A model generated the notes under the pieces. The model worked only from the letters and a program-made list of their open reading frames with translations, searched no databases and was not told the origin of the DNA. From Flavobacteriaceae bacterium CRH (GTDB taxonomy: Bacteria; Bacteroidota; Bacteroidia; Flavobacteriales; Flavobacteriaceae): a stretch of 64,000 bases of DNA. This document shows positions 35,695 to 44,252 of this stretch, piece after piece (positions within the stretch are counted from its first letter, which is position 1; each line of letters begins with the position of its first letter). The DNA lies in assembly GCA_001507425.1 (NCBI GenBank), contig LMAJ01000009.1:90097-154096 (forward strand), in the 5' to 3' direction. The translations under genes were made by a program, and so were the position numbers.

Positions 35695-35988
35695 ATGGAC
35701 GGAAAGCTTAGAATTAAAATATCAATTGCAGACAGAGTTTATCCGTTAACGGTTGAACCAGCTCAGGAAGAAGGACTTAGAAGTGCTTCTAAAAAAATTG
35801 ATGCTATGATTAAGCAATTCGAAGAAAGTTACGCAGTTCGCGACAAGCAAGATGTACTGGCCATGTGTGCCCTGCAATTTGCGTCACAAGTAGAACAAAA
35901 ACAAATTGATAACGCTATCGATGGTGAAGAAACCATCGAACGAATTAAAAGATTAAATTCGCTTTTAGATCAATATCTCGAAAATTAA
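35695..35988 (+). CDS. zapA: Cell division protein ZapA
   Basis: The 97-residue cytoplasmic protein has an N-terminal beta-strand part (LRIKISIADRVYPLTVEPAQ) and a C-terminal helix with a coiled coil (about 40-95), the layout of ZapA, which binds and bundles FtsZ filaments at mid-cell. The residues EEGLRSASKKIDAMIKQFEE are in the family helix. It is the second gene of a two-gene operon, followed by a structured RNA and then the ribonuclease Y gene, an arrangement common in Bacteroidota. Confidence 0.9.
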   Translation: MDGKLRIKISIADRVYPLTVEPAQEEGLRSASKKIDAMIKQFEESYAVRDKQDVLAMCALQFASQVEQKQIDNAIDGEETIERIKRLNSLLDQYLEN

Positions 35989-36010
35989 ACGTTCTTTACA
36001 GAAACTAAGA

Positions 36011-36176
36011 TACTGCCTACATTAGTTCACAATTGGTAAACTCAACACTAACAAATTAAAGTGAGTGAATCTTCGCTACTATAGTATGCCATGCTCCGGC
36101 TTGGAAACTTGAACAGCGAGTTAGCTCAAAACTTGTCTTTACGAGTTTATACAAGCAATTAATGTAGGCTTTTTTA
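36011..36176 (+). ncRNA. ssrS: 6S-type regulatory RNA (flavobacterial form)
   Basis: The 190 bp gap between zapA and rny has no good reading frame but strong pairing at its ends: gcctacatta (36015-36024) pairs perfectly with taatgtaggc (36160-36169), followed by a T run (36170-36175). This closes a long rod with internal bulges, as in 6S RNA, which binds the housekeeping RNA polymerase holoenzyme in stationary phase. The location next to zapA is that of 6S RNA in many bacteria, and a flavobacterial 6S class is known. The assignment is structural and positional; no covariance search was run. Confidence 0.75.
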
Positions 36177-36195
36177 TATATAAATTTTAACAAAC

Positions 36196-37758
36196 ATGGA
36201 CATAATAACGATCATTATTTCAGGAATTATAGGTATTGCAGCAGGTTTTGGAATAGCTAAAATTATCGAAAAAAGCAATATTTCAAACTTAATTAAAAAC
36301 GCCAAAAAAGAAGCTTCATCCATTTTAAAAGACGCTAATTTAGAGGCTGAAAATATTAAAAAAGATAAAATCCTTCAGGCAAAAGAGCGTTTTATCGAAC
36401 TAAAATCAGAACACGAACAAGTAATATTAGCCCGAGATAAAAAAGTAGCCGAAGTAGAAAAAAGAGTTCGCGATAAAGAATCACAAATCTCGAATGAGTT
36501 ATCTAAAGCTAAAAAAGTAAACGACGATTTTGAAGCTAAAACAGCTGAATACAATAACAAAATTGAAGTTTTAGACAAAAAACAAACTGAAGTTGACAAA
36601 TTACATAAAAGTCAATTACAGCAACTTGAAGTAATTTCAGGACTTTCTGCTGAAGAAGCAAAAGAACAATTAGTAGAAGGTTTAAAAGCTGAAGCTAAGA
36701 GCAAAGCTATGTCTCATATTCAGGATACGATTGAAGAGGCAAAACTTACGGCACAACAAGAAGCTAAGAAAATCATCATTAACACAATTCAAAGAGTTGG
36801 AACTGAAGAAGCAGTTGAAAATTGCGTTTCTGTTTTCAACATTGAATCTGACGATGTAAAAGGTAGAATTATTGGTCGTGAAGGTCGTAATATTAGAGCA
36901 CTTGAAGCTGCAACTGGAGTAGAAATCATTGTTGATGATACGCCGGAAGCTATTATCCTTTCTTGTTTTGATCCTGTTCGTAGAGAAATTGCGCGTTTGT
37001 CATTGCACAAATTAGTAACTGACGGACGTATTCACCCTGCAAGAATTGAAGAAGTTGTTGCTAAAACAGCCAAACAAATTGATGACGAAATTATTGAAGT
37101 TGGTAAACGTACGGTTATCGATTTAGGAATTCACGGTTTACACCCAGAATTGATAAAAGTTGTGGGTAGAATGAAATACCGTTCTTCTTACGGACAAAAC
37201 TTATTACAACACTCAAGAGAAGTTTCTAAACTTTGTGGTATCATGGCAGCTGAATTAGGCTTAAATGTAAAACTGGCAAAAAGAGCTGGTTTACTTCATG
37301 ATATTGGTAAAGTGCCGGATACTGAAAGCGATTTACCTCACGCCTTATTAGGTATGCAATGGGCTGAGAAATATGGTGAAAAAGAAGAAGTTTGCAACGC
37401 CATTGGAGCTCACCACGACGAGATCGAAATGAAATCATTACTTTCTCCTATCGTTCAGGTTTGTGATGCAATTTCAGGAGCAAGACCAGGTGCAAGACGT
37501 CAGGTTTTAGATTCATACATTCAGCGTTTGAAAGATCTTGAAGAAGTCGCTTACGGATTTAGCGGTGTAAAAAATGCATACGCAATTCAGGCTGGTAGAG
37601 AACTTCGTGTTATTGTAGAAAGCGAAAAAGTTTCTGATGATAATGCAGCGAATCTATCTTTTGAGATTTCACAAAAAATTCAAACTGAAATGACTTATCC
37701 GGGTCAGGTTAAAGTAACAGTAATTAGAGAAACAAGAGCAGTTAATATTGCGAAATAA
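36196..37758 (+). CDS. rny: Ribonuclease Y
   Basis: The 520-residue protein has an N-terminal membrane anchor (about 2-22, [20 protein letters not shown]), a long coiled coil (about 25-190), a KH domain (about 205-270, with [19 protein letters not shown] and the RNA-binding GREG loop) and an HD domain (about 330-430: [16 protein letters not shown], then [15 protein letters not shown] with the HD pair). It starts mRNA decay by endonucleolytic cutting at the membrane. It follows the 6S-like RNA in the same direction and has its own terminator. Confidence 0.97.
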   Translation: MDIITIIISGIIGIAAGFGIAKIIEKSNISNLIKNAKKEASSILKDANLEAENIKKDKILQAKERFIELKSEHEQVILARDKKVAEVEKRVRDKESQISNELSKAKKVNDDFEAKTAEYNNKIEVLDKKQTEVDKLHKSQLQQLEVISGLSAEEAKEQLVEGLKAEAKSKAMSHIQDTIEEAKLTAQQEAKKIIINTIQRVGTEEAVENCVSVFNIESDDVKGRIIGREGRNIRALEAATGVEIIVDDTPEAIILSCFDPVRREIARLSLHKLVTDGRIHPARIEEVVAKTAKQIDDEIIEVGKRTVIDLGIHGLHPELIKVVGRMKYRSSYGQNLLQHSREVSKLCGIMAAELGLNVKLAKRAGLLHDIGKVPDTESDLPHALLGMQWAEKYGEKEEVCNAIGAHHDEIEMKSLLSPIVQVCDAISGARPGARRQVLDSYIQRLKDLEEVAYGFSGVKNAYAIQAGRELRVIVESEKVSDDNAANLSFEISQKIQTEMTYPGQVKVTVIRETRAVNIAK

Positions 37759-37776
37759 TAATTTCTCTTTTATATA

Positions 37777-37821
37777 AAAAAACAAAGGCTATCTTATTTT
37801 AGGATAGCCTTTGTTTTTTTT
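37777..37821 (+). terminator. Terminator of rny
   Basis: The stem aaacaaaggctatc / gatagcctttgttt is followed by T6. Confidence 0.9.
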
Positions 37822-37863
37822 ATAACTATTTCAATCTTAAAATAGATTATTAATTATTGGACT

Positions 37864-37894
37864 CTACGGTTGAAACCGTAGGCTATGTTTAGCC
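37864..37894. repeat. Short palindromes downstream of rny
   Basis: ctacggttgaaaccgtag (37864-37881) is a near-perfect palindrome, followed by ggctatgtttagcc (37881-37894). This type of ctacggtt element appears between flavobacterial genes and may be a degenerate REP-like sequence. Confidence 0.6.
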
Positions 37895-37920
37895 ATAAAT
37901 GCTATTTATATGCTTTTGCC

Positions 37921-39441
37921 TTACATATCGTTAAACACGATTTTGAAGCTTGTTCCTACTCCAACCTCACTTTCTACAAAGACACTTCCTTTCATAGCTT
38001 CAATTTGATTTCTGGTGATATACAAACCAATTCCACGGGCTTCTTCGTGTTTGTGAAAGGTTTTATACATTCCGAATAATAAATCACCGTAAACTGCTAA
38101 ATCTATTCCTAAACCATTATCGGTGATTTTTAGCGATTTATAGCCTTCGGGTTCAATTGCAAAATCGAAAATAATGATCGGGTCGCGATCCGGATGTCTG
38201 TATTTTATGGCATTTGTAGCAAAATTCAATAAAACACTTTCTAAATAAGCGGGATTAAAATTAATCTTTAAATATTCCGGAACATTATTTACAATTGAAA
38301 CATTGGTTTGCTTATCATATCCTTTTATGGTTGAAATCGTTTTTTCGATATATTCATTAAGCTTTAAAGGAACAACGGCAATATTGATATTACTTTGGGT
38401 TTTTACAATCTGCGTTAAGTTCGAAATCGTTTCATTCAAATCATTAGAAACTGTTCGAAGATGAAGTAACATTTCATTAATCGTTGTGCTATCAACATCT
38501 GCATCTATAAAATCAAGTATCGATTTTATGTTTCCTGCCTGAGTATTTAAATTATGCGAAACAATATGTGAGAAATTCAGCAATCGGCTATTTTGGTCGC
38601 TGTAGAGTTTCATCGTTTTTAAAAGCTCTAACTCTTTTTCTTTTTGCAAAGAAACATCCGTATGGGTTCCGATTACACGAAGCGGGTTTCCGTTTTCATC
38701 TCTTTCTATCACTTTTCCCCGATCTAAAATCCACTTATAATTACCGCTCGACGTCATTACACGATGATAATTTTCGTAATACGGAATCTTATTATCAAAG
38801 TGTTCCTGAATGTCTGAATAATATTTTGGAAGATCATCCGGATGCACAAGTTTATCCCAACGTTCCGGATCATCAAAAATATCTGTCGATTCTAATTCTA
38901 AAATTTTAAGTGAAAGTGACGAATAGAAAACAACATTGGTAACCATATTCCAGTCCCAAATACCAGTTGTCGATGCTTGAAGCGCAAATTGAAAACGTTC
39001 TTCAGAAATACGAAGTTTTTCTTCTTTATCTTTTAAATCTGTAATATCAGAAACATGCCCAAAAAAACTAACACAGCCATCAACGGCAAGTTCTGTTTTA
39101 GAAGAAACCTTAAACCAACGCAAACCTTTTTTAGGCAATATAGCTTTAAATTCTACGATCCAGGGCTTTACTTCTCTTCGCGCTTTAACCAAAGATTGAA
39201 AAAATAAATCCTTGTCGTTTGGATGAATCCGGTTATAAATAACCAATATACTTTCATTGGAAAAAGCTGTTGAAGGTAATTCAAAAATATCGTCGGCAGA
39301 TTTGCTGACAAGAGGAAAAGTGTAATTGTTATTGCAGTCTATAACAAACTGAAAAAGCAAATCAGGCATTTCTGCAAACAATTTTTTATAAAAATTATTT
39401 ACTTCTAAGCAATCCTCGTTTTCATACAAATCAAAAACCAT
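37921..39441 (-). CDS. PAS-domain sensor histidine kinase
   Basis: The 506-residue protein has no membrane helix. It has two PAS domains: about 20-135 and 145-268 (ERFQFALQASTTGIWDWNM, ending RVIGTHTDVS). The dimerisation helix follows with phospho-acceptor His296 in FSHIVSHNLNTQAGNI, a sequence type common in Bacteroidota, and an ATPase domain (N box NFATNAIKYRHP, G1 DNGLGID, G2 GIGLYIT). It senses a cytoplasmic signal, perhaps through a bound ligand or redox group. No response regulator gene is adjacent, so its target is unknown. It converges with rny. Confidence 0.9.
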   Translation of the reverse strand: MVFDLYENEDCLEVNNFYKKLFAEMPDLLFQFVIDCNNNYTFPLVSKSADDIFELPSTAFSNESILVIYNRIHPNDKDLFFQSLVKARREVKPWIVEFKAILPKKGLRWFKVSSKTELAVDGCVSFFGHVSDITDLKDKEEKLRISEERFQFALQASTTGIWDWNMVTNVVFYSSLSLKILELESTDIFDDPERWDKLVHPDDLPKYYSDIQEHFDNKIPYYENYHRVMTSSGNYKWILDRGKVIERDENGNPLRVIGTHTDVSLQKEKELELLKTMKLYSDQNSRLLNFSHIVSHNLNTQAGNIKSILDFIDADVDSTTINEMLLHLRTVSNDLNETISNLTQIVKTQSNINIAVVPLKLNEYIEKTISTIKGYDKQTNVSIVNNVPEYLKINFNPAYLESVLLNFATNAIKYRHPDRDPIIIFDFAIEPEGYKSLKITDNGLGIDLAVYGDLLFGMYKTFHKHEEARGIGLYITRNQIEAMKGSVFVESEVGVGTSFKIVFNDM

Positions 39442-39602
39442 ATATTTCTTGTTTATGCAAATTAAATTATTAAATAATCTTCAAACAGAAAACAGAAAAA
39501 GACGTAACTTATTGTTTTTAAACTATTATTAATACAAAAATACAACACAAGGTATCATCTTTTAAGAAATAAATTGTGAATTTTGCAGGAATTTTATGTA
39601 AT

Positions 39603-40499
39603 TTATTTTCTTGGATGAAACGAATGCATAACTTCTTTCAAAAAACTTCTGTCTAAATGCACATAAATTTCTGTAGTTGTAATAGATTCATGTCCAAGCA
39701 TTAATTGAATTGATCTTAAATCGGCACCATTTTCAAGTAAATGTGTAGCAAAGGAATGCCGCAAAGTATGCGGACTAATATTTTTATGCAAACCAATTTT
39801 TACAGCGAGATTTTTTATAATGGCAAATATCATCGAGCGTGTAAGCTGTTTTCCTCTTCTGTTTAAAAACAAGGTATCTTCTTGTCCTTTTTTAATATTC
39901 AAAGTATTTCGAATCGAGTTTTGATAAATCTGAATATACTTCTGGGTTAGTTTTCCAATGGGAACAAAACGCTCTTTGTTTCCTTTTCCGGTAATTTTAA
40001 TGAAACCTTCTTCAAAAAATAAATCAGAAATTTTTAATGAAACTAATTCAGAAACCCTCAATCCGCAACCGTACAACGTTTCGAGCATAGCACGATTTCT
40101 TTCGCCTTCATTCGAACTTAAATCTATAGCAGCAATAAGCGCATCAATTTCAGGAACTGATAAAGTGTCCGGTAACTTCCTTCCTGTTTTGGGAGATTCT
40201 ATTAACTCCAACGGACTATCTTTTCTGTAATCCTCAAAAACCAAATAACCAAAAAAACTTTTTAATCCGGAAATAATGCGCGCCTGCGAGCGTGGGTTGA
40301 CTTCTTTAGAAACGGCATAAATAAATTCCTGCACGGTTTCATCAGTAATATTTACAGGAGAAACTTCAATTCGATTGGTTTCTAAAAAAAGGCATAATCG
40401 CTCAATATCAAAGCTATAATTCTCGATTGTATTTTTAGACAATCCCCTTTCGATTCGTAGATACGATTGATAATCTTTTATATAACTATTCCATTTCAT
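39603..40499 (-). CDS. xerD: Tyrosine recombinase XerD
   Basis: The 298-residue protein is the size of XerD. The SAM-like N-domain (1-100) is followed by the catalytic domain with Arg148 (GCGLRVSEL), Lys172 (GKGNKER), His244 and Arg247 (HTLRHSF), His270 (LGHES) and nucleophile Tyr279 (TEIYVH). All six active residues are present. It resolves chromosome dimers at the dif site. I start at ATG 40499, giving the usual length; an upstream in-frame ATG at 40517 adds an unlikely MFYFVH. It is core-genome and unrelated to the integrase at 57963. Confidence 0.95.
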   Translation of the reverse strand: MKWNSYIKDYQSYLRIERGLSKNTIENYSFDIERLCLFLETNRIEVSPVNITDETVQEFIYAVSKEVNPRSQARIISGLKSFFGYLVFEDYRKDSPLELIESPKTGRKLPDTLSVPEIDALIAAIDLSSNEGERNRAMLETLYGCGLRVSELVSLKISDLFFEEGFIKITGKGNKERFVPIGKLTQKYIQIYQNSIRNTLNIKKGQEDTLFLNRRGKQLTRSMIFAIIKNLAVKIGLHKNISPHTLRHSFATHLLENGADLRSIQLMLGHESITTTEIYVHLDRSFLKEVMHSFHPRK

Positions 40500-40527
40500 A
40501 TGTACAAAGTAAAACATTTTTGAGGAT

Positions 40528-40558
40528 AAAAAAACCTTCCGGATTAGAGAAGGTTTTT
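40528..40558 (-). terminator. Terminator of the first outer-membrane barrel gene
   Basis: The stem aaaccttc / gaaggttt with a 9-base loop cggattaga. A near-identical hairpin (loop cggattagg) follows the sister gene at 41265. Confidence 0.8.
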
Positions 40559-40577
40559 AGAAAATCTCACATAACTA

Positions 40578-41201
40578 CTAGAATTTGCATGCTAATGATA
40601 ACGCTAAAACACTATTACGGATTTTTGTATCATCACCAGATTCTGTTTTTGCAATATTTGATAAACCAATGTTATAACGGAGGTCAGTCATTAAATGCTG
40701 AGTAATATTATATCCAACACCAACAACAAAACCAAATTCAACAGATTGAAACATTTTTTTCACGTCCTGATCTATAGTTGGACTGTATTGAGTTAATTTG
40801 GCTGATGCTTTTGCTGATGTTAAAAAACCAATTTGTGGTCCCGCTTCGAAAAAGGATTTATCATCAGCAGAGTATTTAAACAATACAGGTACGTTGATAT
40901 AGGAGAAGTTCAATTTTATATCCCCTTTATAATTCCAATCGTTTACATTAACCTGAACATTTTTAAATTTTGTTCCTTGAGTCGAATAGAAAACCTCAGG
41001 TTGAATATCAAAGTTATCTGATAATTTGATTTGAGCTAAAGCCCCAATATTAATTCCAAATCTTGCCTTTAGATTAATCCCTTCAGTATCTCCGGACCAA
41101 CTTGACAGGTTTAGCCCACCTTTCATTCCAATCTTTACATCCTGAGCATTTGCAACCCCAAATAATAGAAGTGTAACTAAAGATAAAATATTTTTTCTCA
41201 T
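40578..41201 (-). CDS. Outer-membrane beta-barrel protein, paralogue A
   Basis: The 207-residue protein has a signal peptide (ANAQ, residue 20) and eight-strand barrel features (OMP_b-brl_2/PorT-like): KIGMKGGLNLSSWSG at the start, FDIQPEVFYSTQGTKFK, then FFEAGPQIGFLTSAK and a C-terminal strand SVLALSLACKF. It shows the family order seen in its three neighbours. It is an outer-membrane protein of unknown function, perhaps structural. Longer loops than in paralogues B and C occur near residues 150-160. It is transcribed alone with its own terminator. Confidence 0.85.
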   Translation of the reverse strand: MRKNILSLVTLLLFGVANAQDVKIGMKGGLNLSSWSGDTEGINLKARFGINIGALAQIKLSDNFDIQPEVFYSTQGTKFKNVQVNVNDWNYKGDIKLNFSYINVPVLFKYSADDKSFFEAGPQIGFLTSAKASAKLTQYSPTIDQDVKKMFQSVEFGFVVGVGYNITQHLMTDLRYNIGLSNIAKTESGDDTKIRNSVLALSLACKF

Positions 41202-41264
41202 TTTCTAAATTAATTTATTAATGAAACAAATGTAGCTTTTTTCTTTCAAATTTAAAATGAAAAT

Positions 41265-41296
41265 AAAAAAAACCTTCCGGATTAGGGAAGGTTTTA
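41265..41296 (-). terminator. Terminator of paralogue B
   Basis: The stem aaccttcc / ggaaggtt with loop ggattag is followed on the minus strand by a T tract. It is nearly the same as the hairpin at 40528. Confidence 0.8.
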
Positions 41297-41315
41297 TAAA
41301 TATTATAAGTTAATA

Positions 41316-41885
41316 TTAGAATTTGTATGCTGCAGTTAATGCAAGAACATTATTAGTGTATCTATTATCATAATAGCCAAAATTACTATAATAATCATCA
41401 TCATAATCGTAAGCACTAGTTAAACCAATAGTATAACGAATACCAACAGAGAAATTATCTGTAAAATTATATCCAGCTCCTAAATTAAAACCAGCGTCAA
41501 CTGTTTTTTCACGAAACCTGTCGTCACTAGAAACTAAAAATCCAAGTTGTGGTCCAGCTTCAACAGTAAATTGTTTCGTAATGTAGTACTTAGCCAATAC
41601 AGGAACATTGATGTAGTTTAAGTTTACAGTATAATCACGTTGAGTATTATATCCATCAAATTTACCTCCTTGAGCAGAAAATAAAAGCTCTGGTTGAATA
41701 TATAATTTTTTCCAAACTTTCACTTCAGCAAAACCACCTAATTGAAAACCTATTAGTGCATTAGCACGATCCTCTCCACCAATTGTAGCAATATTAAGAC
41801 CACCTTTTACTCCAAATCTAGTTTTTTGGGCATTTGCAAACCCAAATGCCATTATTGCAATAGCACATAAAATAATTTTCTTCAT
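41316..41885 (-). CDS. Outer-membrane beta-barrel protein, paralogue B
   Basis: The 189-residue protein has a signal peptide (ANAQ) and the shared barrel pattern: RFGVKGGLNIATIGG, LYIQPELLFSAQGGKF, FTVEAGPQLGFLVSS, NVLALTAAYKF. It is closest to paralogue C in the same strand and order. The extra acidic, Tyr-rich segment YDYDDDYYSNFGYYDN at about 158-175 is unique and could be a loop at the cell surface. Function unknown; tandem duplication is likely. Confidence 0.85.
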   Translation of the reverse strand: MKKIILCAIAIMAFGFANAQKTRFGVKGGLNIATIGGEDRANALIGFQLGGFAEVKVWKKLYIQPELLFSAQGGKFDGYNTQRDYTVNLNYINVPVLAKYYITKQFTVEAGPQLGFLVSSDDRFREKTVDAGFNLGAGYNFTDNFSVGIRYTIGLTSAYDYDDDYYSNFGYYDNRYTNNVLALTAAYKF

Positions 41886-42023
41886 TTTAATTGTTTATAG
41901 TTAAAATTAAGTGGCAAATATAAAACTATACTTAGTGAAAAAGGATTTGTTTTTTAACAAAAATTATAGTAATTGTATTAAATTATGTTAAAATAAATCA
42001 ATCGTTAATACCCTATAAATAAG

Positions 42024-42052
42024 AAAAGCCTCCCATATTTGGAAGGCTTTTA
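42024..42052 (-). terminator. Terminator of paralogue C
   Basis: The stem aaaagcctcc / ggaaggctttt with loop catattt has one bulge. Confidence 0.7.
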
Positions 42053-42070
42053 TCTGTAAAAATAAATTGC

Positions 42071-42649
42071 TTAGAATTTGTATGCTAAAGATAAAGCTAA
42101 AACACTATTTTTAGGACTATCTAGATATTCTTCAGTGTCATCAGTCTCATAATCACCAATATTTGACAAACCTACTGTATAACGAAGACCTACAGAAAGA
42201 TTATCGGTAAAATTATAACCTGCTCCAAAATTAAAACCAAAATCGGTAGATTTATAGAAATCTTTTGCGTCTTGACCATCTTCTTTTGCTGAAACTAAAA
42301 ATCCAATTTGTGGACCAGCCTCTACTGTAAATTGTTTAGTAATAAAGAATTTTGCTAAAACAGGAATATTTATATAGTTTAATTTAGTATCCCAATCTCC
42401 ATCAAAACCTCCATCAAATTTAGCACCTTGTGTAGAGAATAAAACCTCTGGTTGAATCGCTAATTTTTCAATAATTTTAATTTCGGCAAAACCACCAACA
42501 TGGAATCCTACAAGAGAGTTCGCATCATAATAATTTCCTCCAGCAAAAGTTGTTAAGTTAAGTCCTGCCTTAACTCCAAATCTAGTTGACTGTGCATTAG
42601 TATACCCAAATGCGATAACTGCTAGTGCAGATAAAATAATTTTTCTCAT
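42071..42649 (-). CDS. Outer-membrane beta-barrel protein, paralogue C
   Basis: The 192-residue protein has the same pattern as its neighbours: signal (TNAQ), RFGVKAGLNLTTFAGG, LAIQPEVLFSTQGAKF, FTVEAGPQIGFLVSAK and final strand SVLALSLAYKF. It is the head of the minus-strand trio; each member has its own terminator. The 288 bp before its start hold no other gene and probably its promoter and that of paralogue D. Function unknown. Confidence 0.85.
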   Translation of the reverse strand: MRKIILSALAVIAFGYTNAQSTRFGVKAGLNLTTFAGGNYYDANSLVGFHVGGFAEIKIIEKLAIQPEVLFSTQGAKFDGGFDGDWDTKLNYINIPVLAKFFITKQFTVEAGPQIGFLVSAKEDGQDAKDFYKSTDFGFNFGAGYNFTDNLSVGLRYTVGLSNIGDYETDDTEEYLDSPKNSVLALSLAYKF

Positions 42650-42937
42650 TTTATTTGTTTTGGTTAATATTAATTACTCAAATATAAAACTATACTTACT
42701 AAAAATTAATTTGTTTTTTAAGAAAAATTGTAATAATTAAGAACTAAGACTTTATTAAACAAAAAGTTATTCGTTTTTAATTTAAAAATAAAGCGAAAAA
42801 TATTAAGAGTCTAGGCGCTATTAATTAGATCAAATGTGAATTCTGTTAATTATTAAATCAATAATATAAAAGCAATAAAACCATAATAATCTAGTTTTAC
42901 TTATATAAAAACAATTTTAATCTTAAAGAAATAATTT

Positions 42938-43498
42938 ATGAAAAAGATATTTTTAGCAGCTGTATTGTTCATTGCAACTTCAGCTACAATTCAGGCGCAA
43001 TTATTGAGAATAGGTGTTAAAGGTGGGGTAAATTTTGCTAGTCAGACTGGAGATGCATCTATGGAAGGTGTCGCTTTTGACAAAGACGGAATTACAAGTT
43101 ATCATGCAGGTTTAGTTGCAGAAATTAAACTTTTAGACCGATTTTCTGTTCAACCGGAACTTTTATACTCTACTCAGGGAGCGACTTATAAAAATGCGGT
43201 TGATGAATTTAAAAATGAATTAGGTTATTTATCTATTCCGGTAATGGCTAAATTTTACTTAACAGATTCATTTAGTCTTGAAGTTGGACCACAAGCTTCT
43301 TTTTTATTAAGTGAAAAAAATGATTTTGATGTAAAAGATGCTGAAACTTTTGAATTTGGTGTAAATGCCGGACTTGGTTTTAAAATCACTAAAAACTTCT
43401 TCATTCAGGGTCGTTATGGTTTAGGATTGACAGAGGCTTCAAAAAATGCAGATGTTAAAAACTCTACCATACAATTGTCGGCTGGATTTTTATTTTAA
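42938..43498 (+). CDS. Outer-membrane beta-barrel protein, paralogue D
   Basis: The 186-residue protein is divergent from the trio but of the same family: signal peptide (IQAQ, residue 21), RIGVKGGVNFASQTGD, FSVQPELLYSTQGATYK, FSLEVGPQASFLLSE, and a C-terminal strand STIQLSAGFLF. It completes a cluster of four. Acidic loop DFDVKDAETFE at about 130 is its own. It has no recognised enzymatic role. The family may serve in membrane stability or as receptors. Confidence 0.85.
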   Translation: MKKIFLAAVLFIATSATIQAQLLRIGVKGGVNFASQTGDASMEGVAFDKDGITSYHAGLVAEIKLLDRFSVQPELLYSTQGATYKNAVDEFKNELGYLSIPVMAKFYLTDSFSLEVGPQASFLLSEKNDFDVKDAETFEFGVNAGLGFKITKNFFIQGRYGLGLTEASKNADVKNSTIQLSAGFLF

Positions 43499-43693
43499 AA
43501 ATAATATCACATAGTTTTATATAAACCGTTCTATTAATTAGTACGGTTTTTTTATTTTTACAAAGCAATATCAATGTCAATTGCAAAAATCAATACTAAT
43601 GTTAATTCAAAAATGAATTTAGCTTAATTAAACTCATATCTCTTATGGTTTAAAAAAAGTTAAATATTTAAATATCAAAATATACTTTTAAAT

Positions 43694-44107
43694 ATGAAAA
43701 TCTGCATTATCAACGGACCCAATTTGAATCTTTTAGGCAAAAGAGAACCAGAAGTTTACGGTAGCCAAACTTTTGAAGATTACTTTGAATCGTTACAAAA
43801 AGAATATCCAAACATAGAACTTTCATACTATCAAAGTAATATTGAAGGCGAACTGATTGGTAAAATTCAGGAATGTGGTTTTACTTTTGATGGAATTATT
43901 TTGAATGCCGGCGCGTATACTCATACCTCGATAGGTTTGGGCGATGCCATAAAAGCCGTTACAACTCCGGTTATAGAAGTACATATTTCGAACACTTATG
44001 CACGCGAAAGTTTCAGGCACCAATCGTATTTATCGGGAAATGCAAAAGGCGTTATTCTTGGTTTTGGCTTAAAGAGTTATAACCTTGCCATACAATCTTT
44101 CCTGTAA
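43694..44107 (+). CDS. aroQ: Type II 3-dehydroquinate dehydratase
   Basis: The 137-residue cytoplasmic enzyme converts 3-dehydroquinate to 3-dehydroshikimate in aromatic amino acid synthesis. The signatures are INGPNLNLLGKREPEVYG at the N-terminus (catalytic Tyr24 region and Arg), NAGAYTHTSIGLGDAI (Asn, and substrate loop), and EVHISNTYARESFRHQSYLS (catalytic His). It is the standard size for the dodecameric type II enzyme. It lies alone between the barrel cluster and the DUF5686 gene. Confidence 0.96.
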   Translation: MKICIINGPNLNLLGKREPEVYGSQTFEDYFESLQKEYPNIELSYYQSNIEGELIGKIQECGFTFDGIILNAGAYTHTSIGLGDAIKAVTTPVIEVHISNTYARESFRHQSYLSGNAKGVILGFGLKSYNLAIQSFL

Positions 44108-44252
44108 AATATTATCCTGAGTAATTCAAATTTGCTCAGGATAAACTTTATCCTAAACATACCTCATCTTCAATTTTGCTCTACTGACATTTAACAAATT
44201 ATTAATAAGCTCAGATTTAACTTATTATATTTTTGTGAAAGAAACTATTTTC

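Noticed and set aside
36001..36190. A possible small protein between zapA and rny
   Set aside because: No frame with a credible start is open across the gap, and the ends pair perfectly as RNA.
39603..40499. XerD as an integrase of a mobile element
   Set aside because: Size, full catalytic set and core-genome neighbours mark the housekeeping recombinase; no tRNA or repeats flank it.
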